Shown in pieces: positions 10,988-23,700 of a DNA stretch of 64,000 nt. Source of the DNA: Blasia pusilla (Eukaryota; Marchantiophyta; Marchantiopsida; Blasiales); assembly GCA_050084515.1 (NCBI GenBank), contig CM114272.1, forward strand, positions 2,418,001 to 2,482,000, given 5' to 3'. A model generated the notes under the pieces. It had not been told where the DNA came from and did no database searches. It saw nothing but the letters and a program-made list of their open reading frames with translations. The position numbers were made by a program, and so were the translations under genes. Each line of letters begins with the position of its first letter. The stretch's first letter is position 1.

Positions 10988-11501
10988 TGTAAAATAAGAC
11001 TCTCTCACAACACCATAGTTCTCACATGTGTGCACTCTCACATGTCTCTCTCAATTTCAAACCAAACCCACTCTCCTAATGAGAGGCTTGGGTTACACAC
11101 ACAAGGCAAGCAAGACCATAGCTCCACCGCCTCATGCGAAGAGGTTCAATAAAGAGAGAATGAGCTCTCAAGCTCTCTCTCCTTGAGGTATATCCCTCCC
11201 TTCTCCCAAGTTCTCTCCATGGTAACCTATGCTCCCAAGTCACATCCTTGGCTCTTGACCTGATGTAGGAGGTCAAAAGCCACTTACCAAAAATATAAAG
11301 TCGATCATATACTTAAAATGGTACTTATCTAAAATACTAAGTTCCTTAATATGGCTCCAAATGAGCCGAAACGAAGGGGAAACTTGCTCTCTCATGTTTT
11401 CCGGGGCCTCAACAAGTCAACCTCGACCTACTGAGCCTGTCCTCCACTACTCACAAAGGCGCTCAACTAGATCTCATCGATCTATCCTAAAAGACGTGAC
11501 A
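10988..11501 (-). repeat. LTR block of gypsy copy 1 (5' LTR)
   Basis: 514 bp, TGTAAAATAAG...GACGTGACA on the plus strand, about the same length and sequence as the LTR blocks at 49436-49945 and 43079-43586. It lies between the element leader and unrelated spacer DNA. It starts TGTC in element sense and carries a TATA-like stretch in its middle. Related LTRs elsewhere in the window have about 125 additional bases at the other end, which are absent here. Confidence 0.8.
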
Positions 11502-14500
11502 GCTCAATATTTGTAGTTGGAGGTGTCCTTTGATGTTTTAGGAGCTAATAGCACTGGAATTCGGATTTCATTTAATATACAGATGGACGGGCACATGCCT
11601 TTCACCAAAGGAACTAACAAAAATAGAACCTCTTCCACCTCACTACATTCCCTATTGACCACACGGTTCACACCAACGTTAGACACAACTGTGTTTCCCT
11701 CTTGACTCTTCAAGCTACTTCCCGTCTCTCTTGCCACCAAGTAGGATACAAGCATGAAATTAGGACCCCACCCTACTTAGGGTGCCTTTAATAAGGAATC
11801 AAATATGACTTCCCATTTATAACTCCAAGTAGCCCGATTGCAAGTCTATTGCAACTCAAATGCAAGACTCTATAGCCGCAAAGTGCGAGCCTTAATAGCC
11901 ATGACTATTTATGATCAATTTGCAAGTCACTGTGGTCGCAATTGTAGAATGAATGTCCAAACCACAAAGCTATGTCAAGCCGCAATAGAGTCGTACAAAG
12001 TGGACTAATAAAAAATAATTATAATGGAGTTGGAAAGTAGCCACTCTTGCAAAAAACGGACTCGCAAGATTGTCGTGTGGCCCATATTTTCACCTCTATC
12101 CGTGACAAGGTTTGCTAGAATATTTGGGATTGAATATTTGGTATGGGAATTATGGGAATTTTTCAAAAATTTTCTATCAAATATTTGGGTTTTTTATTTT
12201 CACGTCAGAGAAAAGAGTGTCATGTTAATGATGGGATGTCAGACCAAAAATTTGGGATTTAATATTCAAGAAGTTTTTGAAAAAAATTATAGAGTATTCA
12301 ATTGAAAACCTTTATCCCTAATAGTGTTACATCACTGCATATCCTAACTCCGACAAGAAGAGAGCTCCAATAATGACATGGATGGATAGATGAACAAGAC
12401 CACTATGGAAATGGTCAATCAAGAGAGTTCAACACATTACAAGTGAGGACTCAACTAGCGTTGTCCCAAAAGTGATGTCAATAAACAAGTGAAGAAAATT
12501 AGACAAATATTTTTGGGAATTCCTCCAAATATATTTTTAGAAACATGCATATGTATACACTAACTTTATAATATTAGGTGAAACTTTATGGGTATAAAAT
12601 ATATTGGGATATAGTGTGATATAGTTGCAATAATTTTTTTCCAATAGTTGGAATAAATTTTTTCCAAATATTGAAACAATTATTTCAACTATAGATAAAT
12701 TTAAGTAATAAATCTAATCTAAAATATTATGGGCTAGATTCAAGGAAGTTATTTTATTTCATAATATGTGTGAAACATGGTTTTTATTAAAAAGAATCTT
12801 ATTAAAAATAATATAGATATAATTTGACTAGATTATAACGTACGTATTGCGCGTTGCATATTACCGACATCAAATCTAGGTTCCACAGCGCATCCAAATA
12901 TAAAAGTAGAGGAAGCTCCAAGCCATACCACCCTAAAACGATTAAGGTCTTGCCAAGACTTGAACTCGGGCTACTGGATCCAGAGTCCAATGTCTTAACC
13001 ACTAGACTACATGGTCCCTTGGGTTTCTCCCCGATTACTTTTCAAAATTTATCCTTTCATTACAAAATTTGGCAAAAATATAAAATGGTTGACACACTAT
13101 TGGTTTCAATTGTGGAATTACATTTATTATGGTTTCATATTTGATCCCATGTGATAATTTTTTGGGAAGGCCCATCAATGTCCTCCAATGTGAGGTTATT
13201 AAAATCCCATCCCCCCATGATCCGCCCGTGGAAGTCACACTAGTTTAGAGAGTATAGAGTTTTGCTAACCATCCAAATACCGTCCATTCCCGTTTCAAAA
13301 GAAAAATTGTGCATGTTTGAAGTGTGTAGGGATGATCATATTTCTATGACGCAATATTGAGAGATGTCTATATTCCTATATTTCATTGAAAGATCAAATC
13401 ACTTATTACAATTCTTGGATAATCGTCATTGTGGGGATGTGATCAAAAGCTTTGCAAAAAGATAACTATGATTACTCTGTGGAAGATAGACACCATATCT
13501 TAAGTTGTCATATTATCTACAAATCTTGTCTAGATATAAGTGTTGATTACATGCCATGAAGAAAAATAGTTCATCAAGACGAATTTGACACGCTTTCAAT
13601 GCAACCTTGCGAAATTTATTGCGAGACAATGTTCATTTACCTACCATTCACAACATTTAAAGTACAACTCAATTCGATCAGGAGTACTGTCCCCTCTTCT
13701 TGTATCTGGAGGAAAGGAAGAGCCATATCACAAGAACCAACAATATTAATTGTTGCTCAAATGCTCGACTTTTATTCCATCAAGTGCAGAAAACTTTTAT
13801 TGCGCGCAAGCAATAAAAGCCCAACAGAGGAAAGGTGTTTTGTATAAGTATAACCAATTGATCTATATATACGTGTTCCCTCAGGAATTACCTTAGTTCC
13901 ATGATTAAATCAGAAACGAAATTGGAGAATCACTTCCAACCTAATTGTTAATACAAACGTACTCATTGCTCCAAGAAGAATATATGTGATTTTTCTTGGA
14001 TTTCATTTATTCCGGGAAGTATAATTAGGTACCTAGATACTTGTGTGAACGAACTGAGTCTAATCGCTGAAAGAATGGATGGGATTTTCATTTCATTCCT
14101 TTATAACCTAATTAGCCCTATGCGACTCCCTCCATGTGTGTGCCCTCACTTCCAAGTTAAATTTTTCAAGCACTTTGGGGAATTTTTTTGATTCTATTCC
14201 CTCTAAAGGAGATTAGTTAAGGCAATGGATTTTCACTTTCAGTTCTTCAGCACATTTGCTTGCGTTGAAGGAAGGAGATTACTCATGGGCCTTGATTTTC
14301 TTCCAAGTCTTGCACTCAGAAGCATAGTTGAGTAACACACATAAGAGCTCATGGATGCAACCCACCATATGGGACAATACTTCTTGGGATTGAAATTAAT
14401 GGTCCTTGGCCTAGCGTGCCTCTCAGGCGAGAGGGGGATCTTGAGAGATTTTTGAGCTCGCTAGTTGCCCGATCACTCATTCCGATGGTGGTTTTGGAAC

Positions 14501-14503
14501 TTG
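11502..14503. other. AT-rich spacer without recognisable gene
   Basis: Three kilobases between the gypsy LTR and the KCBP stop codon. Frames are short and none shows a known domain. The part next to 14503 must contain the KCBP 3' untranslated region. The only recognised element is the tRNA-like sequence at 12945-13016. Confidence 0.6.
12945..13016 (-). pseudogene. tRNA-Gln(CTG)-like sequence, pseudo-tRNA or SINE head
   Basis: 72 nt on the minus strand. It has a perfect D stem (GTCT/AGAC), an anticodon stem-loop with CTG in a CTCTGGA loop, and a T stem CCGAG/CTTGG around TTCAAGT. The A box TAGTCTAGTGG matches the pol III consensus; the B box matches partly. The acceptor stem pairs at only four of seven positions, so a working tRNA is unlikely. 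It could be the 5' head of a tRNA-derived SINE or a decayed gene. Confidence 0.7.
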
Positions 14504-17500
14504 TTATTGGGAAAGGTCTTCCATATCATCCTCATCTGGCTTCTTACCAGCTCGCTCCTTCCAATATGCAACGTCCTTCTTCAACTTCATAACTTCCTTA
14601 GTCGTTAGATTCTTGCTTGCGTCGTTTGTGATCGACCTCACTCTCGTTGCATAGCTATTCCATTTCATACATGCAAAGAGTTAAATTGTCAAAATTCATG
14701 TCACATCAGAGCATATCTTTCAATGTTTGAAAGGGGTTGATTAAGCTAATTCAAAAGTATAGAGGAGGTTGGATTTGAGAGGGCGATGATTGAGTCAAAT
14801 TTTGGAGAAAAATGATCATTCATTTGAGGCAAATGAGAAATCAGACACGTACAAAGGAAAGGGAAGAAATGATTGGAGGATCTGAACTCACCAGAGAGAG
14901 TTGTAGGTTTCATCAACATTGGAATCTGCGGGAGAAATGTTGACAAACATGAGGGTCTTTGCATTCCCTCCAAGAGAATCACTCATGAGCATTGTAAGCT
15001 TATGGTTGCGATATGGAATATGTGCTTCTTCGGTGGCAAGTGCACTTATCACATCACCCAATGCTGACAACGATTTGTTGATGCTCTGAGCCTCCTTCAA
15101 TTGTTCACCACTGGATCCAGATTTCTTCACCCTCTCGGACCCAGCCAAATCCACGAAACTCAACTGCAATCAAAATGGAAAGAAGAGCATTCAATGCCTT
15201 CCATTAGTTCAAGCTTCTCCTTCAATGTAGCTATTTGCTGAAGGGAACATTTGTGGAATCCTTAGTCCATGGGGAAATCCACTGAAGGAATGTGAATTAC
15301 ATATATATTGAGGGAACTTAATGAGATTTATTCTAGATATGTAATGATTGAAACTTATGGAAAGACTCAATTGGAAGCTCTTCATTTCATGTAGATATAT
15401 AGTGCCAGAAACTCATCTAAAGACTTGGGAGCTCCACATTCAACTCAGCCATATTTCAAACCATAGCCTTCTTACACACACACAACAAAATCTTCCCATA
15501 GATTCCTAGCAAAATCTTCTCACAAACGCCCACAATAGGTTATGAAACTTACCCAAGCGTGGTCTCATAAAGAGGTCTTATGTCTCCCATCAATGGAAGG
15601 TGGTCTTGAAGGACCACAAGGAACTCAAAGGATTTGAGAACATATGTGAATAAATGAGTGATTTCTCCTCCATGGGGAATTGGAGGAGCATGGAACTTTT
15701 GAATGAATGCAAGAGAATAGACGAAGAAGGCTAAGTACCTTGCCCTTCACGAGCACTTGCGTTTGAAGATTAGTGCTTTCAATGATCATTGAGAAAATGA
15801 GGTGAGATCGTGAACTCTCAGTGTTCATGTGTGTTCCCGATACATGTCGCCTCTTTGTACCCTCTGCCAAGATTGTCTCAAGCTCCTCTGAAGAAGCCAC
15901 AGGCATCAATGTCGCTCCTTCCACCAAGATCATTCCCTGCCAGCCAAATTTTCCAACACACAATCATCATTCATTCCAACTCTTCTCCTTCATTATATTA
16001 TATTTAGTACCAATTTAAAGATATGGAGTTGGAAGATATCTCACACTCTTAATTTATTACATTGTTCTTCCTATACAAGTAATATGTAGGCCAACTTTGA
16101 AGGCATGGAGTTGGAAGTTATCTCACAACCTCAACTCATCACATCGTTGTTTCTATATTAGTAATATGGAGGCCAAGTTTGAAGACATAGAGTTGGAGGT
16201 TATATCACACCGTGAACTTGTTATATTCGGATACCTATCCATGTAATAGTAATATGTAGGCCAATTTGAAGACATGGAGTTGGAAGCAACCTTGGAGTCC
16301 TTCTTAATGTCAAGTTTCTTTGGCTTTACACCATTCTTCCCACTCCCTTGTACGAGTAGATCAACTAGTGAGTCTTGGTAAATCTCCAGCATATACACCT
16401 GCCAGATTTGATTTCAAAAGTTAGGAGAGAGTAAAATTTTCTTCAAACCACCAGCGCTATTTGGCATATCCTAAAGGATATGCCAAATAGTGCATACCCT
16501 TCTTCACAATTGATTCATTTCTATAGACTCCCAATTTCCAAGGATTGCAACACAACATTTCAAGGGCTCCTACTTCTCAATAATAATCCCTTGAAATTTT
16601 GTGATTTATTATTCTAGACTTGAACAAGTTCCAGCACTACAAGCTCACATTTGAGAGCTCCAACACAAGATTCTCAATTTAGCAAGAATTGGGCAAAACT
16701 GTGTCATTGAGTTTATAGCTATATGTTGGAGTGGGGCAAGGATGATGAGCTAAGGCGGACCTTCACAGAAAAGGAGAACTTGTTGGCATCACGCTTGATG
16801 ATGTTGAAAACCTCTCGAGTTGCTCGGGGAGTGATTCCAGGATTAGTTTCAGAGCCATAAATTGTGAAGGTTTTTCCAGATCCTGTTTGTCCATATGCAA
16901 AGATGCATACATTGTATCCATCAACAGCTGATTGCACCAGATACTACATCATCACCACCACCATCACAAGAACAACATCATTGCATCAGCCAATCTTGTC
17001 AACTCTCTAAGATCCCTACTTGTCCATTGAATACCTTGTTTCCTCTTAAATCTTTCCTCACATGGAGCTTTTATCAACTTGAGACAATCACTCAAGCCTA
17101 TTTTGATGCAACTCCTTGTCCAAACCCATCTATGGGGTTGCTCCGAAGCATTAGTTGGAAATCACTCATAAAATGGTAAGTCTCGTTTCTCTTCAATTGT
17201 GTCTCTTTGGATATATTCATGCATGAGAAAATCAAGCAAACACATTCTACTACAACTCGTCTTCCACTACTAGAAACCCACAATGAATATGTTCCATAGC
17301 AATAGCTTGAGCTCCTTCTAGCTTCATTACTAAGTTGGGCCGTACTCTAATTGTGATCACTTGGAGATTTTGTGCACGAGAGGATCATGCAAACAAATTT
17401 TGATATCCTCATCGTCCAATGCGGGTAGAGGCTAAAATCTCCACGTGTGCTTCTCATATGAAGATCTTAGCTTTTACCTCCACATATGTGCTCAATAGCA

Positions 17501-17776
17501 CTCCCAAAATTTCCTCCTAGCTCTCCATAATCCTCATAAGTTAATTATTGCAAGTAGATGTTAGGGAATTTCTAACCTTAGTGTCCTCAAAGATCTGTTC
17601 TTGAGTGGTGGTCTCGTCAAACACATGGTCGAATTGATGATGCTTTCTCTCGTCCTTCCATGGGTGTTCCACTGTGAACTCATCTGGAGCCACTAGCACA
17701 TGTTTCTGGTTCTCTCTCACCTCCTTCTTACTCAAAGGTCTCCATCGAGCAAACACTCGGATCTTGCCCTTCATAT
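14504..17776 (-). CDS. KCBP: KCBP exons 19-24: kinesin motor and calmodulin-binding tail
   Basis: Part of the gene above. The motor starts at [12 protein letters not shown] (exon 19). Exon 20 has the P-loop GQTGSGKT, exon 22 the switch I SSRSH, and exon 23 the switch II DLAGSE plus [20 protein letters not shown]. The last exon (14504-14654) is short. It encodes the neck-mimic and tail segment with [20 protein letters not shown], where this family binds calmodulin, followed by an acidic end and TAA. All nucleotide-binding motifs look intact, so the motor is probably active. Confidence 0.92.
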
Positions 17777-20700
17777 CTACATGCATACATCATATTCTAG
17801 TTTTTTAATCTTACGTCTACATGCACACACCAAATTTGCATATATGGAATTCATGTTTGAACTCGCACACCCACTTCCATATCTAGATTTCATGCCTCAA
17901 TTCACTTGCCCAATTTTGTTTCTAGATTTCATGTGTGAATTCACACGCCCAATTTCATGTGGATTTCATCTCTATATTCACACACCCAATTTCATAGCTA
18001 TATGCACACACCAAATTTGCATATCTAGATTCCATATCATCATGCACATACCATATTCGTGTACTACTTGGATTTGAAACCGTAGAGATGGATTTCTTTA
18101 CCCTTACATCACTCTTTCAACTTTAATTTTTCCAAATTGTTTCTCTTTTTATTTATAGCACATAAAAACCCAAATAAGCTAGTGCTTTGTTTTTATCCCT
18201 TCAGGAGGGTTTCCTTAGCAGTTGCTCTAAAATGAGACAAAGGCTTTTGAATCATTCATACAATGGAATAAGAAGAGAGGAGATGAGAAGCGACTCAAGT
18301 ACCTTCCATCATATTAAAGAAACGTTTTCGCAAAACTTGTTCCTCCTTATAAAGACCTTCAAGTTCAAGAATCTGCTTGGCTTGTCTCTTTACAATTGCA
18401 GCCGTCTGCTCATTCTTACGGTCGATGTCCTAAATTCAATAGTCCAATCAAAGGTACATTGAGCATATCACTCCTCAATTTCCCTCCTTCAATTTGTCAA
18501 CTCTATATTTTAATAATCATAAAGTTTCTTCTAAAATTCTTTTATGCTATAACAAATTTATTGGATCATAAAAAAATAATCACCTACTCATGATATACAT
18601 GTATATGTAAATAAAGAAAGATTGATATATTGATGGGAAGAGATGAGGGAAACCTCCTTCATCTCGCGAAGATCCTCAAGTTCCTTAGTGTTGAGATGCA
18701 GGGATTCGAAATCGGCTCGTTGTGCGATGAGTGAGGACTCTACTGACGCGAGTTCCTGTGTGCGGTCTTGTAGCCTCTTCTCATTGAGGCTGAGTCGTGC
18801 CCTTAGCTCATCACGCTCGCGCGAGAACTTCTCCTCCAACGCTTTGGTCTGCCATGCCATACCCACACATTCCACATGTCACTCCCAATTGCATTTTGAG
18901 CTCCTGCAACTTTACCTCATTCCTTTCGTACAACCTGCAACTTCACTTCATTCCTTTCCAAAGAGGTATGACTTCATTTCATTGCTTTCTAAAGCAAAGC
19001 TACGACTTCACTATATTGCATTCCAAAGAGCTATGACTTTATTTGATTCCGCTTGTTACTCCACATTGCATTTTAAAGGCATGCAACTTACGTCATTCCT
19101 TTCCTAAGGTTTACGCCTTCACTTCATTTTTTTCCAAAGGGCTATGACTATACCTCATTCAACTCTAAAGGGTTGCAACTTTATTTCATTATAATCCCAA
19201 TTTCTGTGACTTTATTTTACTGCGCTCTAAAGGATTGTGACTTTAACTCATTTTGGAACGGATTGTGACTTTAACTCATTTTGTTCCAAAGGATTGTGAC
19301 TTCACCTTGTTCAATTAGAAACACCTATGCCGTCACCTCATTTACTTCCAAAAACATGCAACTTTAGTAATCATTCAATTCCAAAGGCTTGCAACTTTGT
19401 AGCTATCAAGCATCTCTCTTCACTCTATTCCAAAGTCTTGCAACTTTAGTATTATAATATGTCACTCCTCATTCAATTCCACTGAAGGCCTCTAACTTTA
19501 GGGCTATCTCTCTTTATTTCAAAGGCTGAGCACCTTAGAATTATGGTGCTTCCAAGTTCTCTCAAAATTCTCTAGTCCGCCATGGCCACATATATGCTTG
19601 GCAAGGAAGGGAAATCCGTCCTAATTCTAGTGAGTTTTCATAATGAGCATATGTGGGTTGATCGTGGTGCACCTCATTGTTCTTGTTGTGCTCCAATCTG
19701 TTGATCTTTTGCTCCAAAATCTGCTTCTCTTTGCCCAATTGCTTCACTACTTGCTCAGACTTCCTCAAGTCTTCAGTCTTTTGCCTCAAGTCACTTCGAA
19801 GATCTTTCACCTGGTGTAGCCCAAAAAGAAGGGGACAGGGAAATTCAGATTTGTGATCAAATTGTAAATATGATATACTAAGATTCTAAAAGTCTAAAGC
19901 ATAGATCATAAAAAAGAGATCTCTAGTGTGTTTAATTGAAAATTTTGCACAAAGTATGGAGCATTTATCAAGAGATCTATATGTTCAATTGAGATTTATG
20001 CAGATAGTCTGAAATTGAGGGCACACAACAAGAGATCTATGGTATGTCCTAATTTAGATTTGTAGAGAAAGTTTGAAGCAAAGGGCACACAAAAAGAGAT
20101 ATATGGTGTGTCCAATTAAAATTTTTGCACAAAGTCTGAAGCAAAAGTAACACAACAATAGATATGAGCTATCGAAGTATGAATCTGATGTAGAAAGTTT
20201 GGAGCAGTAGGGAAATGACAAGATATTTGGAGTATCAAGATTCAAGAAGGAAAGCTACAAACCAAGAGATCTATGGTTTGAAGCTTAGCTATCTAATTGA
20301 ACTTCATCTAGAAACTCCAAAGTAGAAAAGACCTTAAAAGAGATCTATGGAGTGAATCTCTATAACCCCAATTGAGCTTGATCAAGAATATCAAGAATCC
20401 ACTCATATGAATATACAATTTTGTCACCTGATTCTCAAGATTTCGAATGCTATCCTTTGAAGCTAGATTGGGAAGATCTCTATCCCGTCTCATGACCCGA
20501 TCCGACACTCGAGATACCCTTGTTTTACTTGGAGGACTATCCATCTCGTTTCCAACTCCACTTTCAATATTGGAATGTGTAGACTCTGATGCCTTTTCAG
20601 CTATGGAGTTCTGCACACATCTCCAGCCCAACAAAGCCTTAATCAGCAATTGAATTACTCCAAACTTGTCAAAAGCAAGCCCAACACATGTCAACTATGA

Positions 20701-23700
20701 AATTCTGGTTTTAGATTTCATGGGTCATCTTCTTTAAGCCTAGGGTTTGAAATTCTAGTTTAATGGATATTCATGTCAATCACAATATCGCAACACTCAA
20801 GATGAGCCAGACAAGCACAAATTTTTTTCCAATTTCAAGTTGGAAAGTTTGATCATAACAAGCATTTGTAAATCCATTACAAATCTTAGAAGTTTCTACT
20901 TCATAAAAAGCTCCAAAGGAACTTGGTGATAGGAGAAGCTCCAAGATTCTACAGAGATCGATGGACCTGCAAAGTTAGCTCCATCTCCTCCAGCTGCTTT
21001 GAGATACGATCCTTGTCTTCAGAGAGCTCATGGTGTGCTTGCTCTTCTGCACGTAGCCTATCCTTGAAGCTCGCCAGATCTTCGTGCAATTCCTTCTCCT
21101 TCTTCTCCCTCTCCCTCAACTCCTCTCCAAGCTGCAACACCAATCTCCAAGAGCTCAAATGTAAGAATCCCAATGGGGATTGGCCACAAGAAAGAATCCA
21201 AGGGAGAAGGAACAAGCCATTTCTAACATTCATGCACTACATTTTTTTTTTCACTTCTTCCCTAAATATTTTTTCTTGTGTTTAAGTTTCATGATCACGA
21301 GAACCAAAACCCATACCCAACAACATCAAGAGTCCCGTCCTGAAAGATTGGTAGAATCCTGTGTAATTAAGCTTTGGAAAATAGGTTTTTTGTTCTGGGT
21401 GTGGGAATGGGATTATAATATCAGTAGTTACAAGCATTGCAAAAGCAAGATCTAAGTGGAAGAGAAGAGGCCATTTTTAGTAGTCTTGCATAATTTTTCA
21501 CTTCTTTGGTAGATAAGATTTTTTTTCTACGAGTGTTATTATTACCAAAAAAATGAAACTAGTTCTTGATTGATCAAGATTTTAGTGCTGAAAGGTTGAT
21601 GGAATCGTGTGTAAGCAAGATTTGGAAAACATGTTTTTTGTGTGTAGGCTCATGAAATTGAGAGCTCCGCGCATTCTTGCAAAGTGAAACGGGGCATTGA
21701 ACATTTTCCCACCAAATCCATCAAAATTCTAGCCTCTTAGACACTCCGACATATATATGCGCAAATATCTATCTTGCCTGGTCAATTTTTGCTTGGGATT
21801 CCGCCAAAAGTTTCTTGAGATCTTGCACATGCTTCTCATACACTTCACCTACTTCAGCTCCAAGAGTCAAGTTACGATTTCTTGAGTACCGTCTCAACAT
21901 CACATCATTGATGTGTGTTTGCAATGCTACACATATATCTTCACCCTGCAAGAAACCAAACATATGCATCTTGTCCTCAGATTCTTTTTCCGTATATATT
22001 GGAGAGTGAAGACTTCCTATTTCCTTACAATTTTTAGTGCACATGGCTCCATCGATCAACCCTTAACTTAGCTATAGCACAATTGTTGATTTAAGTAGAA
22101 GGGAAGGTTTTTCATTCATGCAAGGCATTGACTAGACTTAGACATATATTTTTTTATGAATCTCCAGAGGCTCTTTAGAAAATGCACAAGGGAAGAAGAG
22201 AAAAATGAAGATGTGATTAAAATCCAAAATTTCTAGCTATAATTTGGGCAGAACCCAAGGAGACTCTAATACCCATAGTTTATAGAATGAGCGGTAACAA
22301 CACATGAACCCACAAATTGGAGGAAAGAAGACAAAAGATCTAATACATATGTTTGCAAGTTAGGCTTAAGATATGAAAAATAAAGTATCCATAGTCACAA
22401 AATGAATCCTAATAACACCGTGGCTCCAATGAAGTGGGTAGATAATGGAGCTTTCATGGGGAAGATAAGAAGATGGATAGATATTGCTACATTTCAACTA
22501 CATTCTTACAAATTTTTCTTGAACATCATTAGAGGATGATAGGAGGATTGAAGTACCTGCTTGGTTTCAAATTGGAAGATATGCAACACACCAGACACTC
22601 TCATCTTGAAGAATACTGCCGTGGTGTTGGTTCCGAACTGCATAATATCCCTCAGCTCTACAGAATGTAGATACTGTTTTGGCACTGGCCGAAAGAAGTG
22701 CACCTGATAATACAGTTCAAAATTCAATATATATTATACTACACTACTCACCTTCTATTCCATAATCCAACAAGTTTATTAGCCTAGATACAAGGAAAAC
22801 ATCATGGAATCAAGTACTCAGATAGAATTCCATAACCATCAAGTTTCTTGGTGCAGTAACTTGGCAAAGTAGAAGGAACCAACTTCTGAGCAAAAACTCT
22901 AGAAACCAGCAGCTAAAGTTTATGGAGCTACAAGTGAAATCACAAGGAATCAACAATAGATTCAATTGTTGCTGTATTAAATTTTCTAGAGATTACATTA
23001 CAACAAAGTTCAAAGATTTTTAAGAGAATGACTGTGAAGGTAAGATGTTAATTTGAAAAAAACTTTCATATAATATTTATACATTCTTATGAATCTAAAT
23101 ATCATACAAAATTTCTTTGGGTATCAAAAAACTAGTGCTACCTATGCAAGAAAAATCCAACCAAATTGTGGAAAATTAACCTATGAAAAAATTCCAACAT
23201 TCATAATTTTTTTTAGGTCCTTCAACTTCCAAATGATCCAATTTTAACTCACCCCTCTTTTGTTGATGCCTAGGACAATCTTTCCTGGCAAAAGCCCAAG
23301 TGGGTCATCAGTCTTGCGAACATTGAAAAAAACCGAGTTTCCGTATTGCAAGGACCTTAGGATGCGCAAAAATTGTTGCCTTGCATCATCCTTCGATAAA
23401 TGGCTCTGTTGCACGAAAAAAAATGGCATTATTTGCCATTGGCAACTCCAAAGAATCTCTCCAAAGTCCTCATTTCACACTTTTTTAAGATCCATCATTC
23501 TCATTTTGAGTTCCAAACACAAATTGAAAACTCTTTTACACCAAAAGTTTGGGGAATGATGATGAAATGAGGGATCTATGCAGAATGTGGGAAACACGAA
23601 ATCCAATTTTCATAATTCTGCCTTAAGTTTTTATGCTTAATGCTTTTTAGAAAGGATTGAATTCAAAATCTCTCACACTTAGAATGGAGTTTCCTAATTC

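Larger units (their letters stand above)
1..11501 (-). mobile_element. Ty3/gypsy retrotransposon copy 1 with DNA methyltransferase and PHD finger (decayed)
   Basis: On the minus strand the order from right to left is LTR block (10988-11501), long leader, gag, zinc knuckles, protease, cytosine methyltransferase, reverse transcriptase, RNase H, integrase and PHD finger. The 3' LTR lies off the left edge, because base 1 starts just inside the sequence that follows an LTR-end-like block in copy 3. Many stops and frameshifts make it non-functional. Two foreign insertions break it: a Helitron fragment inside integrase (about 1181-1830) and a solo LTR inside gag (7601-8870). The domain order matches copy 3 base by base over long stretches, so this is one family. 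Confidence 0.9.

Noticed and set aside
10630-10992. 120-codon plus-strand frame in the copy 1 leader
   Set aside because: It is antisense to the element leader, does not stay open in copy 2, and has no domain.
12945-13016. Functional tRNA-Gln gene
   Set aside because: Only four of seven acceptor pairs form, and the B box departs from consensus.
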